DNA of 49,337 nt, taken from assembly GCA_015487615.1 (NCBI GenBank), contig WFPJ01000077.1, positions 1 through 49,337 of the forward strand. The letters run 5' to 3'. The notes below the pieces were generated by a model, which saw only the letters and a list, made by a program, of their open reading frames with translations, made no database searches and was not told the origin of the DNA. Positions 1 to 9,947 of the stretch are shown here, piece after piece; the first letter of the stretch is position 1; each line of letters opens with the position of its first letter. The position numbers and the translations under genes are program-made. The DNA is from Aquificales bacterium. Lineage in GTDB: Bacteria > Aquificota > Aquificia > Aquificales > Aquificaceae.

Positions 1-1244
<1,244 letters not shown>

Positions 1245-1273
1245 AATATCATGGAACTTGGCGGATTTGAGTA

Positions 1274-1279
1274 TATATT
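1274..1279 (+). promoter_or_regulatory. -10-like TATATT, 8 nt before the ccdA-like ATG
   Basis: The box TATATT ends 8 nt before the ATG at 1288. No purine-rich ribosome-binding site lies between them, so initiation at the normal distance would give a leaderless or nearly leaderless mRNA. No good -35 box is visible. Confidence 0.4.
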
Positions 1280-1287
1280 AATATCCC

Positions 1288-2127
1288 ATGTTTGATGTAT
1301 CACTGGCTGTTGCATTCACCGCAGGAATTGTAAGTTTTTTATCTCCGTGTGTTCTTCCTATAATACCTGGGTATCTCTCTTACATATCCGGTGTGGGTGT
1401 TGAGGATGTAGAAGAAAACAAGAGACTCATCAATTTCAAGGTTTTTATATCCGCTTTCTTCTTTGTACTCGGCTTTGTAATTATATTCACCCTTCTGGGT
1501 GCCTCAGCTTCCTTTATAGGAAGTTTCCTTAAAAATTATCAGAGAGAGATAGCACAAGTTGGCGGGGGATTGGTAATATTTTTCGGTCTGCATTTTTCAG
1601 GATTGTTTTTAAGTAGGCATTTAAATAAAATAATTATTCTCTTCGTACTTGCAGGCTTAGTAGCTCACCTCTTAGAGATTATAACAAGAAGAGAACTGCT
1701 AAGTCTTTATCTCGCCATAGCTATAGCTTATGGTCTGTATCTTTTAAAGGTGCATCATCTTCTTTACAGACAAGCAAGACCAGAAATTAGGACAAGGATT
1801 TCCTTCGTAGGCGCTTTCATACTTGGCATAGTCTTTGCCCTAGGTTGGAGCCCCTGTATTGGGCCGGTTCTGGGTTCAATACTCCTTTATGCATCACAGA
1901 AAGAAACGGTTATGGAGGGAGCTATATTGCTTTTCGCCTATTCTTCAGGTCTTGCAATACCTTTTCTTATTTCAGGCCTTTTATTCTCTGCATTTATTGA
2001 GTTCATAAAGAATTTCGGTAAATACTTTAAGTATGTTGAAATTACGGGAGGGGTGCTTCTTATAACATTGGGTGTACTTCTTGCTGTTGATAAACTTAGC
2101 TTGCTATCTGAGATAGCTACCTTTTGA
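1288..2127 (+). CDS. ccdA: CcdA/DsbD-family membrane thiol-disulfide transporter with extra loop
   Basis: CcdA-like proteins carry reducing equivalents from cytoplasmic thioredoxin across the inner membrane, for cytochrome c maturation or periplasmic thiol repair. The two diagnostic redox-cysteine motifs are present: FLSPCVLPIIPGYLSY in the first membrane segment (about residues 17-32) and ALGWSPCIGPVLGS (about 184-197). The protein is all membrane, 279 aa, against about 230-240 for typical CcdA. The excess is an insertion of roughly 50 residues (about 110-160) between the two halves, which itself looks like two more membrane helices. The start lies just after a TATATT box with no ribosome-binding site. 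A c-type cytochrome and a CxxCH-bearing sensor elsewhere in the window fit a role in cytochrome maturation, but this is inference. Confidence 0.9.
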   Translation: MFDVSLAVAFTAGIVSFLSPCVLPIIPGYLSYISGVGVEDVEENKRLINFKVFISAFFFVLGFVIIFTLLGASASFIGSFLKNYQREIAQVGGGLVIFFGLHFSGLFLSRHLNKIIILFVLAGLVAHLLEIITRRELLSLYLAIAIAYGLYLLKVHHLLYRQARPEIRTRISFVGAFILGIVFALGWSPCIGPVLGSILLYASQKETVMEGAILLFAYSSGLAIPFLISGLLFSAFIEFIKNFGKYFKYVEITGGVLLITLGVLLAVDKLSLLSEIATF

Positions 2128-2129
2128 TA

Positions 2130-2135
2130 TATAAT
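2130..2135 (+). promoter_or_regulatory. TATAAT -10 box for proA (leaderless arrangement)
   Basis: A perfect TATAAT ends 8 nt before the proA ATG at 2144. No Shine-Dalgarno sequence fits in the gap. The box lies just past the ccdA stop. Confidence 0.5.
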
Positions 2136-2143
2136 TAAAAAGC

Positions 2144-3478
2144 ATGAAAGTTACTGATATTGAGAGCTATGTTGAAGAAAAGGTAGAAAGGGCGAGGTCG
2201 GTTCTGAGAAAATTATCATCCCTTAAAACTTCCCAGAAGAATAAGGCACTTATTATTGCTTCGGAACTTATAGATGCGGAGCGTGAAAGAATAAAGGAAG
2301 AAAATGAGAAGGATATAACATCCGCTGAGGATATGGGACTCAAACCCTCTGTTATAGACAGGCTTACTCTCAATGATAAAAGGATTGACGGAATGATAAA
2401 AGTTCTAAGGGATGTTGCCAATCTGCCGGATCCGGTGGGTGAAATTGTAAGGATGTGGACCGTTCCGAACGGCTTGAAAATAGGAAGGATGAGGGTGCCA
2501 TTGGGGGTTATCCTCATAATATATGAATCAAGACCTAATGTAACGGTAGAAGCTGCCTCCCTTTGTATAAAGTCTTCAAATGCGGTTATTTTGAGAGGAG
2601 GGAAGGAAGCTTATAACACGAATATGATCCTCGTTGATATTTTGAGAAGGGCTCTTGAGGAGACGGGTATACCCGCCGATGCGGTACAGTTTATTGACAG
2701 ACAGGACAGGGAAATTGTGTGGGAGCTTTTAAAACAAGAAGGAAAGATAGATGTAGCAATTCCGAGGGGAGGAGAAGGACTTATAAGGGCGGTTTCCGAG
2801 AATGCTAAAATTCCGGTTATAAAGCATTACAAAGGTGTGTGTAACATATATGTTGATAAAGATGCGGACCTTAGTAAGGCTTACAATATAGTTTTCAATG
2901 CGAAGGTGCAAAGACCTTCTGTATGTAATGCAGTTGAAAATCTTCTAGTTCATAGGGATATAGCGGAAATTTTTCTACCGAGAATGGCATTTTATCTCGG
3001 GAAGGCTGGTGTGGAGTTAAGGTGTGATGAGGAAAGCTTTAGTATATTAAAATCTGATCCGAAACTTGATTTTGTTCAGATAAAAAGGGCTACAGAAGAA
3101 GATTATTATGAAGAATACCTTGATCTTATACTTGCGGTTAAGGTTGTGTCAGATATAGATGAAGCAATTGATTTTATAGAAAAATACGGATCAAAACATT
3201 CTGATGCTATAGTTACGGAGAATTATACGAAGGCAATGAAATTTCTAAATGAGGTGGACTCGTCCACTGTTTATGTTAATGCTTCTACGAGGTTTACTGA
3301 CGGTAATGAGATGGGGTTGGGAGCAGAGATGGGTATATCTACGGACAAAATTCATGCCAGAGGTCCTGTAGCCCTTGAGGAGCTAACCATAACAAAGTAT
3401 GTAGTATTCGGGGAAGGTCATATAAGGGATGATTTCGGTGTTCCAGAAATATATTTAAAAGAATATGGAGAGGGTTAG
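2144..3478 (+). CDS. proA: Gamma-glutamyl phosphate reductase (proline synthesis)
   Basis: ProA reduces L-glutamyl 5-phosphate with NADPH to glutamate semialdehyde, the second step of proline synthesis. It is a 444-residue aldehyde-dehydrogenase-fold enzyme. Family segments include RVPLGVILIIYESRPNVTVEAA (about 118-139), the ILRGGKEAYNTN nucleotide-binding region, and the KVQRPSVCNAVENLLVH segment holding the catalytic cysteine (in PSVCNA). The C-terminal TRFTDGNEMGLGAEMGIST and ARGPVALEELT are also typical. The length is slightly above the usual 415-420 aa. The last 14 nt overlap panB, so proA and panB are probably one transcript. Confidence 0.97.
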   Translation: MKVTDIESYVEEKVERARSVLRKLSSLKTSQKNKALIIASELIDAERERIKEENEKDITSAEDMGLKPSVIDRLTLNDKRIDGMIKVLRDVANLPDPVGEIVRMWTVPNGLKIGRMRVPLGVILIIYESRPNVTVEAASLCIKSSNAVILRGGKEAYNTNMILVDILRRALEETGIPADAVQFIDRQDREIVWELLKQEGKIDVAIPRGGEGLIRAVSENAKIPVIKHYKGVCNIYVDKDADLSKAYNIVFNAKVQRPSVCNAVENLLVHRDIAEIFLPRMAFYLGKAGVELRCDEESFSILKSDPKLDFVQIKRATEEDYYEEYLDLILAVKVVSDIDEAIDFIEKYGSKHSDAIVTENYTKAMKFLNEVDSSTVYVNASTRFTDGNEMGLGAEMGISTDKIHARGPVALEELTITKYVVFGEGHIRDDFGVPEIYLKEYGEG

Positions 3479-4268
3479 TATAAGGTATCTATTCAAGAAA
3501 AAAGCGGAAAACAAAAAAATAACTATGCTTTCAACCTATGATTATCTCTCCGCAAAGATATGTGATTCCTGCGGTATAGATTGTATTCTTGTAGGAGATT
3601 CCCTCGGTATGGTATTTCAGGGAAAGGAAAATACCTTGTCAGTTACATTGGATGAGATGATATATCATACAAAAGCTGTAAGGAGGGGTGCTAAAAGATC
3701 CTTCGTAATAATAGATATGCCCTTTATGAGTTATCAGGTATCGGTAGAAGAAGCGGTTAGAAATTGTGGTAGGGCTATAAAGGAAAGCGGGGCGGATGCG
3801 GTAAAACTTGAAGGTGGGGAGGAAATCGCCGAAATTATATATAAATTAGTAAATGTAGGGATACCTGTGGTGGGACACATAGGGTTTATGCCTCAAAAAA
3901 TAGGTATATACGGAGGATACAAAATAGTGGGTAGGGAGGAAGAGGAAAGTAAGAAGCTAAAATCTGATTTTAAAGCCATTGAATCCGCTGGTGCATTTAT
4001 GATAATCCTTGAAACGGTTCCTTGGCAGATGGCTAAAGATATCACGGAATCTTCAAAAAGTATAACCGTCGGGATAGGTGCGGGTAAATACTGTGACGGT
4101 CAAGTACTAGTATTCCATGATTTGGTTGGTCTTGTTGAGGATATTAAGCCAAAATTCGTAAGGAGATATCTTAACGGAGCTGATCTTTTTAGGGATGCGG
4201 TAATAAGGTACAAGGAAGATGTAGAGAGGGGAGAGTTCCCTTCGGAGAGGGAAAGTTATGGATTATGA
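3465..4268 (+). CDS. panB: 3-methyl-2-oxobutanoate hydroxymethyltransferase (pantothenate)
   Basis: PanB transfers a hydroxymethyl group from methylene-tetrahydrofolate to alpha-ketoisovalerate, giving ketopantoate on the way to CoA. Signature segments are MLSTYDYLSAKICDSCGID, LVGDSLGMVFQG (metal and substrate binding), VVIDMPF-like FVIIDMPFMSYQ, KLEGG, and VGHIGFMPQ. The length of 267 aa is normal. Its ATG lies inside the proA 3' end, and its own 3' end overlaps pilB by 11 nt. This places biosynthetic and pilus genes in one continuous run. Confidence 0.96.
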   Translation: MERVSIRYLFKKKAENKKITMLSTYDYLSAKICDSCGIDCILVGDSLGMVFQGKENTLSVTLDEMIYHTKAVRRGAKRSFVIIDMPFMSYQVSVEEAVRNCGRAIKESGADAVKLEGGEEIAEIIYKLVNVGIPVVGHIGFMPQKIGIYGGYKIVGREEEESKKLKSDFKAIESAGAFMIILETVPWQMAKDITESSKSITVGIGAGKYCDGQVLVFHDLVGLVEDIKPKFVRRYLNGADLFRDAVIRYKEDVERGEFPSERESYGL

Positions 4269-5955
4269 GAGAATACTTACTTTGCTTCAGAGGTCTGGAT
4301 TTATAACACCCCAGCAAGCACAGAAGGCACTTAAAGAGAAGAAGGAGGACGAGGATATTTTTCAGACTCTTTTGAGAATAGGTGTTCTTGATGAGGATAA
4401 AGTTGTAAGCTTTTTTACGGATATAATCCCTCACAGGGTATGGACTCAAGACGGTCAAATAAATGTTCCCGAATCCATACTTAGACGATTACCTGAAGAA
4501 TTTTTGAGGAAGGCAAAGGTTGCACCAGTAAAATATGAAGATGGAAAGCTATATGTTATTATGCTTAATCCTCTGAATCAAAATCTTCTTAATGAGATAA
4601 GATTTTACACAAAGGTTAGTAACGTTATACCCCTTGTTGCTCCCTTGTCAAGTATTGAAAAGACACTTGATAGACTATTCCCAGAGTTGAGGGATGTTTT
4701 AAATGAGATAGAGGAACCTGCGGAGGTTGAAATAGCTGAAGAGGAAGAAGCGGTTCCTACGGATGTACTTATTAAGGACTCAGAAGAAGCACCTATAGTT
4801 AGGCTTGCTAACGGTTTAATATTTGAGGCTGTTAAACTTGGCGCCTCCGATATTCATATAGAGCCTTTTGAAAAGAAAGTTCTCGTAAGATACAGGGTTG
4901 ACGGTGTTTTAAGGGTGTTTCATGAACTTCCAGTAAAGATTAAAGACAGTTTAGTAGCAAGATACAAGATAATGTCCAATCTGGATATATCAGAAAAAAG
5001 AAAGCCTCAAGACGGAAGGATAAGGATATTGATCCAAAAAAAGAAGATAGATCTGAGGGTTTCAACGGTACCTACAGTGTATGGCGAAAAGGTCGTAATG
5101 AGGATTCAAGAAGCGGAGAAGTATCTCAATGTAAGACTTGAGGATCTGGGATTTGAAGATGACGACCTTGAAAAGTTCAGAAGGGCTATATGGACGCCGT
5201 GGGGAATGATACTTATAACGGGCCCAACGGGTTCAGGTAAAACTACAACTCTTTATTCCGCCCTCATGGAGAGGAACAAGCCGGATGTTAACATAATGAC
5301 CGCTGAAGATCCCGTTGAGGTAGCAATTCCCGGAATAAATCAGGTGCAAATCAATGAAAAGATAGGTCTAACCTTTGCTTCCGTTTTAAGAGCCTTTCTG
5401 AGGCAGGATCCCGATATAATCCTCGTCGGAGAGATAAGGGACTTTGAAACCGGAGATATAGCCATAAGGGCTTCCCTTACAGGTCACCTTGTATTTTCTA
5501 CACTTCATACAAATGATGCGCCTACCACGGTTACAAGGTTGACTGATATGGGTATAGAGCCTTTTCTTGTAGGATCGTCACTAATAATGGTGGTGGCACA
5601 AAGGTTAATAAGGAAGCTGTGTCCTAACTGTAAGGTTGAAGCAAAGATTCCCAGGGATGCCCTTGTAAGGATGGGTGTGTTGAAGGATGAAAGAGAAGAT
5701 ATAACCATATATGCTGAGAATCCAAACGGCTGTTCCGCGTGTAACAATACAGGTTATAAAGGTAGAACCGCGGTCCATGAGATATTGGAAGTGGACGATG
5801 AGATAAGAAGACTTATTATTAAAGGAGGAACAGCGGATGAAATAAGGGATCTTGCAAAACAAAAGGGTATGAGAACCCTTTATGAATCTGGAATACTTAA
5901 AGTAAGAAAGGGTATAACATCCATAGAAGAGATTAATAGGGTGTTAACAAAATAA
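4258..5955 (+). CDS. pilB: Type IV pilus assembly ATPase PilB
   Basis: PilB is the cytoplasmic hexameric ATPase that powers pilus extension. The N-terminal 150 residues form a GspE/MshE-N domain (FITPQQAQKALKEKKEDED start). An acidic linker and the N2 domain with SDIHIEPFEKKVLVRYRVDGVLR follow. The ATPase domain has Walker A GPTGSGKTTT (about residues 322-331), an Asp box around TAEDPVE, Walker B DIILVGEIRD and a His box TGHLVFSTLHTNDAP. A tetracysteine zinc site is visible as LCPNCK ... GCSACNNTGYKGR. The length of 565 aa is normal. pilT follows 12 nt downstream, then pilC. GspE would be the alternative name, but adjacency to pilT favours PilB. Confidence 0.95.
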   Translation: MDYERILTLLQRSGFITPQQAQKALKEKKEDEDIFQTLLRIGVLDEDKVVSFFTDIIPHRVWTQDGQINVPESILRRLPEEFLRKAKVAPVKYEDGKLYVIMLNPLNQNLLNEIRFYTKVSNVIPLVAPLSSIEKTLDRLFPELRDVLNEIEEPAEVEIAEEEEAVPTDVLIKDSEEAPIVRLANGLIFEAVKLGASDIHIEPFEKKVLVRYRVDGVLRVFHELPVKIKDSLVARYKIMSNLDISEKRKPQDGRIRILIQKKKIDLRVSTVPTVYGEKVVMRIQEAEKYLNVRLEDLGFEDDDLEKFRRAIWTPWGMILITGPTGSGKTTTLYSALMERNKPDVNIMTAEDPVEVAIPGINQVQINEKIGLTFASVLRAFLRQDPDIILVGEIRDFETGDIAIRASLTGHLVFSTLHTNDAPTTVTRLTDMGIEPFLVGSSLIMVVAQRLIRKLCPNCKVEAKIPRDALVRMGVLKDEREDITIYAENPNGCSACNNTGYKGRTAVHEILEVDDEIRRLIIKGGTADEIRDLAKQKGMRTLYESGILKVRKGITSIEEINRVLTK

Positions 5956-5967
5956 AGGAGGTAAGAT

Positions 5968-7074
5968 ATGACACCTCAAACACAGACTGCAAAACAGGAA
6001 ATTAGACTTATGGATATAGTTATGAAGGCTATATCCTACGATGCAAGCGATATTCACTTAACTCCAGGTACTCCCCCAGTTATAAGGGTTGATGGGAAAC
6101 TGAGACCGCTGGAGGATTTCCCTGTTTTGACACCAGACATGACGCAGAGACTTGCTTACTCCGTTATGCCGGAGAAACACAGAAAAACCCTTGAAGAAAC
6201 AGGTCAAGCTGATTTTTCCTTCGGTATAAAGGATGTTGGTAGATTCAGGGCGAATGTATTCTTCCAAAGGAATACCATAGCTGCTGCCTTCCGTAGATTG
6301 CCCTATAAGATTCACAGTGTAAAGGAACTTGGTCTTACAGAGAAGGTACTTGAGTTGTGTCACAAGAGTATGGGACTGGTACTTGTTACAGGTCCAACTG
6401 GTTCTGGTAAGACGACAACTCTCGCCTCTCTGATAAATTATATAAATGAGAATTTCCCTCATCATATCATAACCATAGAAGATCCCATAGAATACACGTT
6501 CCAACATAAGAAAGGAATAGTAAATCAAAGGGAAATAGGACAAGACGTACATAACTTTTCTGACGCCCTTAGGGCAGCTCTGAGGGAGGACCCGGATGTT
6601 ATCCTCGTCGGAGAAATGAGGGACAGGGAAACGATAGAGATAGCCTTAAGGGCAGCGGAAACGGGTCACCTTGTTTTTGGAACATTACACACTAATACTG
6701 CCATTTCTACTATTACAAGGATAGTAGATATATTTCCTTCAGAACAGCAAGAGCAGATAAGAGTTCAACTTTCCTTTGTCTTACAGGGTGTTATATCTCA
6801 AAGGCTCCTGCCGAAGATAGGTGGGGGAAGGGTACTTGCATACGAATTGATGATTCCTAATTCAGGTATAAGGAATCTTATAAGGGAAAACAAACTACAG
6901 CAGATTTATTCATTAATGCAAAGCGGTCAAGTTGAATCTGGTATGCAAACAATGAATCAGTCACTCTTTAAACTTTACAAGGCTGGTCTTATATCACTTG
7001 ATGATGCTATGAGGGTTTCGCCGGATATAAAGGAATTGGAGAGGATGATAAATGCTTCCGGCTTGAGGAGGTAA
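5968..7074 (+). CDS. pilT: Type IV pilus retraction ATPase PilT
   Basis: PilT is the hexameric ATPase that depolymerises the pilus and drives twitching. Visible landmarks are ASDIHLTPGTPPVIRVDGKL at the N-terminus, Walker A GPTGSGKTTT (about 139-148), an Asp box TIEDPIEY, Walker B DVILVGEMRDRETIEIALRAAETGHLVFGTLHTNTA and the AIRNLIRE-like motif (here GIRNLIREN) near 310 that is needed for retraction. The length of 368 aa is standard. The start has a strong Shine-Dalgarno sequence (AAAGGAGG) 6 nt upstream, which contrasts with the leaderless starts elsewhere in the window. Confidence 0.96.
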   Translation: MTPQTQTAKQEIRLMDIVMKAISYDASDIHLTPGTPPVIRVDGKLRPLEDFPVLTPDMTQRLAYSVMPEKHRKTLEETGQADFSFGIKDVGRFRANVFFQRNTIAAAFRRLPYKIHSVKELGLTEKVLELCHKSMGLVLVTGPTGSGKTTTLASLINYINENFPHHIITIEDPIEYTFQHKKGIVNQREIGQDVHNFSDALRAALREDPDVILVGEMRDRETIEIALRAAETGHLVFGTLHTNTAISTITRIVDIFPSEQQEQIRVQLSFVLQGVISQRLLPKIGGGRVLAYELMIPNSGIRNLIRENKLQQIYSLMQSGQVESGMQTMNQSLFKLYKAGLISLDDAMRVSPDIKELERMINASGLRR

Positions 7075-7077
7075 AAC

Positions 7078-8310
7078 ATGCCAAAGTTTAGATATAAGGC
7101 ATATACTCAGGAGGGAGTTTTGGTAGAGGAGACCGCAGAGGCTCCTACAATGCAGGAGCTTGTTAATGAGCTTAAGAGTAAGAATTATACGGTTGTTGAA
7201 GTTGAATCTCTTACACAGGAAACCAAGAAGAAGGCAGGAAAGGGTGTAAAGAAGAAAAGGATTCTTTTCGGTGGAGTCAGTGATAGAGATATGTCTCTCA
7301 TGTGCAGACAGCTGGGTGCTCTAGTAAAGGCGGGAGTGGGTATAGTTGAAGCAATTGAAATAATCGCAGAACAAATGCCTAATCCTATACTTAGTAACGC
7401 CCTTGAAAGTGTAGCTAAGATGGTTAGTGAAGGATCTTCTATAACAAATGCTATGTCCAAGCACAGAAAGGTTTTTCCCGACTTTGTTATAAATCTTGTA
7501 GCTGTGGGAGAAGAAACCGGAAATCTTGATACATCTCTTATGAGGGCTGCTGAGTATTATGAGAAAATGGCTATGATAAAAAGTAAGATAAAGAGTGCAT
7601 CCTTTTATCCGGTACTTGTTGTAGTTATTGCGACAGTTATAGTAACAGGTATATTGTACTTCCTGGTTCCTATTTTTGCAGAAATTTACGCATCTTTCGG
7701 TGCTACATTACCTTTACCCACCCAGATTCTTATAAACGCTTCAAATTTCCTTAAATCCAATATACTTCAAATTCTGGGAGGGACCGCTCTCATTATAGTT
7801 GCTTTTAGATATATGATGAGAAAAAGCTATGGTTTCAGAAAGAATGTTCACAGGTTTATATTGAGGATTCCCAAATTCGGTGATCTTGCCCTTAAAAGCG
7901 CAATGGCTAAATTCGGCAGAACAATGGCTACTCTCTTTGTCAGCGGTGTATCTCTTGATAGGGCTTTACAGATTGCTTCTGAGGTTGCTGGTAATCTCAT
8001 TATAAAGGAAGCGGTTGATTTAGTTCAAAAGGAAGTAACTGAGGGGCAACCTATGTGGCAGGCAATGGAAAGACAGGGTATATTTCCTAGGTTGGCTGTG
8101 GCTATGGTTAAAGTTGGTGAAGAGACTGGTAATCTTGACGATATGCTTGAGTCCCTTGCAAGATTTTATGAGGATGAGGTTGATAAAACAGTTGAAGGTA
8201 TTGTTACCCTGATAGAACCTTTGCTTGTTGTTACCATAGGTTGTATAGTGGGTGTCATACTTATAGCACTTTACATGCCTATATTCAAAATAGGTGAAAT
8301 TATTAAGTAA
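7078..8310 (+). CDS. pilC: Type IV pilus inner-membrane platform protein PilC
   Basis: PilC is the membrane platform on which PilB and PilT act. It is 410 aa with the characteristic duplicated GspF/PilC domain: each half carries an ALVKAGV/LFVSGVSLDRAL-type motif and a VGEETGNLD motif (at about 142-150 and 342-350). Three hydrophobic stretches are visible near residues 180-200, 225-245 and 380-400. The N-terminus (MPKFRYKAYTQEGVLVEE) is the usual small beta domain. The start follows a GAGGAGG Shine-Dalgarno sequence. Its stop overlaps the ATG of the next gene (TAATG). No major pilin gene occurs in the window. Confidence 0.95.
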   Translation: MPKFRYKAYTQEGVLVEETAEAPTMQELVNELKSKNYTVVEVESLTQETKKKAGKGVKKKRILFGGVSDRDMSLMCRQLGALVKAGVGIVEAIEIIAEQMPNPILSNALESVAKMVSEGSSITNAMSKHRKVFPDFVINLVAVGEETGNLDTSLMRAAEYYEKMAMIKSKIKSASFYPVLVVVIATVIVTGILYFLVPIFAEIYASFGATLPLPTQILINASNFLKSNILQILGGTALIIVAFRYMMRKSYGFRKNVHRFILRIPKFGDLALKSAMAKFGRTMATLFVSGVSLDRALQIASEVAGNLIIKEAVDLVQKEVTEGQPMWQAMERQGIFPRLAVAMVKVGEETGNLDDMLESLARFYEDEVDKTVEGIVTLIEPLLVVTIGCIVGVILIALYMPIFKIGEIIK

Positions 8311-9947
8311 TGCTAAAGTATAAAGACCTTTTGAAACGAAGATTTGAAAATGAGGAAGGCCATGTATTCTATAAAAAGTATTTTAAATACAGAATAGCCC
8401 TTGTGTTTCCAAACACATATAAGGTTGGTATGTCAAATCTTGGTTTTCAACTTGTCTATTTTCTTTTAAACTCAGAAGAAGATATCTTCTGTGAGAGGGT
8501 ATTTTTGCCTGACTATAAAGATGCTGAAGTGCTTTCTATAGAAACCTGTACTCCCTTGAATGAATTTGACCTTATTCTCTTTTCCATACAAACTGAATTT
8601 GATTATATGAATGTTCTTGATATACTCAAGAGGGGAGGATTGGAGTTATTTAAGGAAAGAAGGAAAGAAACAGTTATGGCGGGAGGTATAGCGGTTTCCT
8701 ATAATCCTGCTGTTCTTTCTCCTTTTATTGATGGCTTTTTCCTCGGCGAAGCAGAAACAGGTGTGTTGGACCATCTTACGGAAGCCTTACCTTTACTGGC
8801 GGATAAAAATGCATTTTTAAAATTTATGGCAAAGCACCCCAACATATATATCCCTTCCATAGATGGGACCGTTACCAAGGAGGTGGGAAGGATACATAAT
8901 CTTGAGTCGGAAACACATACACACATATTTACCGAGGAAACGGTATTTGGGGATATGTTTTTATTGGAGCTTGTCAGAGGATGCGAAGCAAGATGCAGAT
9001 TCTGTATAGCGGGTTATTTTGTTAAACCATTCAGGCCTAAGCCTGTGGAACTTGTAAAAGACGCTTTAGAGTGGGGGGTTGTATTCAGAAAAAGGGTTGG
9101 CCTTATAGGGGCGGATGTATCTAATTACCCCTGGATGGAGGAGATTTATAACATCATAAAGTTTTACAATTTGGAGGTTTCTTTTTCTTCCCTAAGACCT
9201 AAATTAGACGATGAGATCTTGTTCAAGATAATAAGGGAGTCAGGGCAGAAAACTGTAACTGTAGCACCTGAGACTGGTAGTGAGAGGCTCAGATTTCTTA
9301 TTAATAAGGTACACACGAATGAAGAATATTTAGAGTTTACAGAAAGACTTGTTAAGGATTGCGGAGTCAAAACTGTGAAGCTTTACTTTCTTATAGGTTT
9401 ACCATCCGAAGAAGAGGAAGATTTGAAAGCTATTACGGATTTACTTAAGAGAATTTCCTCAATAAGAGGGCTTCCCGAAATAACCGCAAGTATAAATCAT
9501 GTAGTTCCTAAGCCTTTCACACCTTTTCAAAATTATGATATAGGTTCACTTGAGGATGTGAAAATGAAAGTAAAAACCTTGGAGAAGATTATAAGTAGAA
9601 GCGGTCTAAAGAAAAAGATAAGGTTTCACATTGAAAAACCTGAGAATACATTTATTGAGTATCTGCTTTCTGTGGGAGACGGGAGTGTAGGACTTTTACT
9701 CAAGGATGTGTATGAAAGGTACGGTAATATTAAGAGACTTGCAAAAATTATTAAAAATGTTGATAAATTTAGACCAATTGTCTCTTCAGGTATAAAGGAA
9801 AGGTATATTGAAGCCCATTGGAATTCTTATATCAAAGGTAGGGAACCATGGGGAGATTGCAGGGACGGATGTAAGGTATGCGGATTATGTAAAGATCCTT
9901 ATATTTCTTCAAACACTCTCAGGGTTACCTATCCTGTTTGTAACTAA
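8310..9947 (+). CDS. B12-binding-like radical SAM protein of unknown function (TIGR03960-like)
   Basis: A 545-residue radical SAM protein. The first about 180 residues look like a B12-binding-type Rossmann domain (RIALVFPNTYKVGMSNLGFQ ... MAGGIAVSYNP), but I do not see the cobalamin-ligand DxHxxG motif. The radical SAM core has CxxxCxxC as GCEARCRFCIAGYF (about 220-233), and later VAPETGSERLR and KLYFLIGLPSEEEEDL. The C-terminus carries an additional cysteine group, GDCRDGCKVCGLCKDPY, possibly for a second cluster. The combination resembles the TIGR03960 radical SAM family. The substrate is unknown. It overlaps pilC by one base at the start and runs 39 nt into the convergent prenyl synthase at the end. 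Confidence 0.85.
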   Translation: MLKYKDLLKRRFENEEGHVFYKKYFKYRIALVFPNTYKVGMSNLGFQLVYFLLNSEEDIFCERVFLPDYKDAEVLSIETCTPLNEFDLILFSIQTEFDYMNVLDILKRGGLELFKERRKETVMAGGIAVSYNPAVLSPFIDGFFLGEAETGVLDHLTEALPLLADKNAFLKFMAKHPNIYIPSIDGTVTKEVGRIHNLESETHTHIFTEETVFGDMFLLELVRGCEARCRFCIAGYFVKPFRPKPVELVKDALEWGVVFRKRVGLIGADVSNYPWMEEIYNIIKFYNLEVSFSSLRPKLDDEILFKIIRESGQKTVTVAPETGSERLRFLINKVHTNEEYLEFTERLVKDCGVKTVKLYFLIGLPSEEEEDLKAITDLLKRISSIRGLPEITASINHVVPKPFTPFQNYDIGSLEDVKMKVKTLEKIISRSGLKKKIRFHIEKPENTFIEYLLSVGDGSVGLLLKDVYERYGNIKRLAKIIKNVDKFRPIVSSGIKERYIEAHWNSYIKGREPWGDCRDGCKVCGLCKDPYISSNTLRVTYPVCN

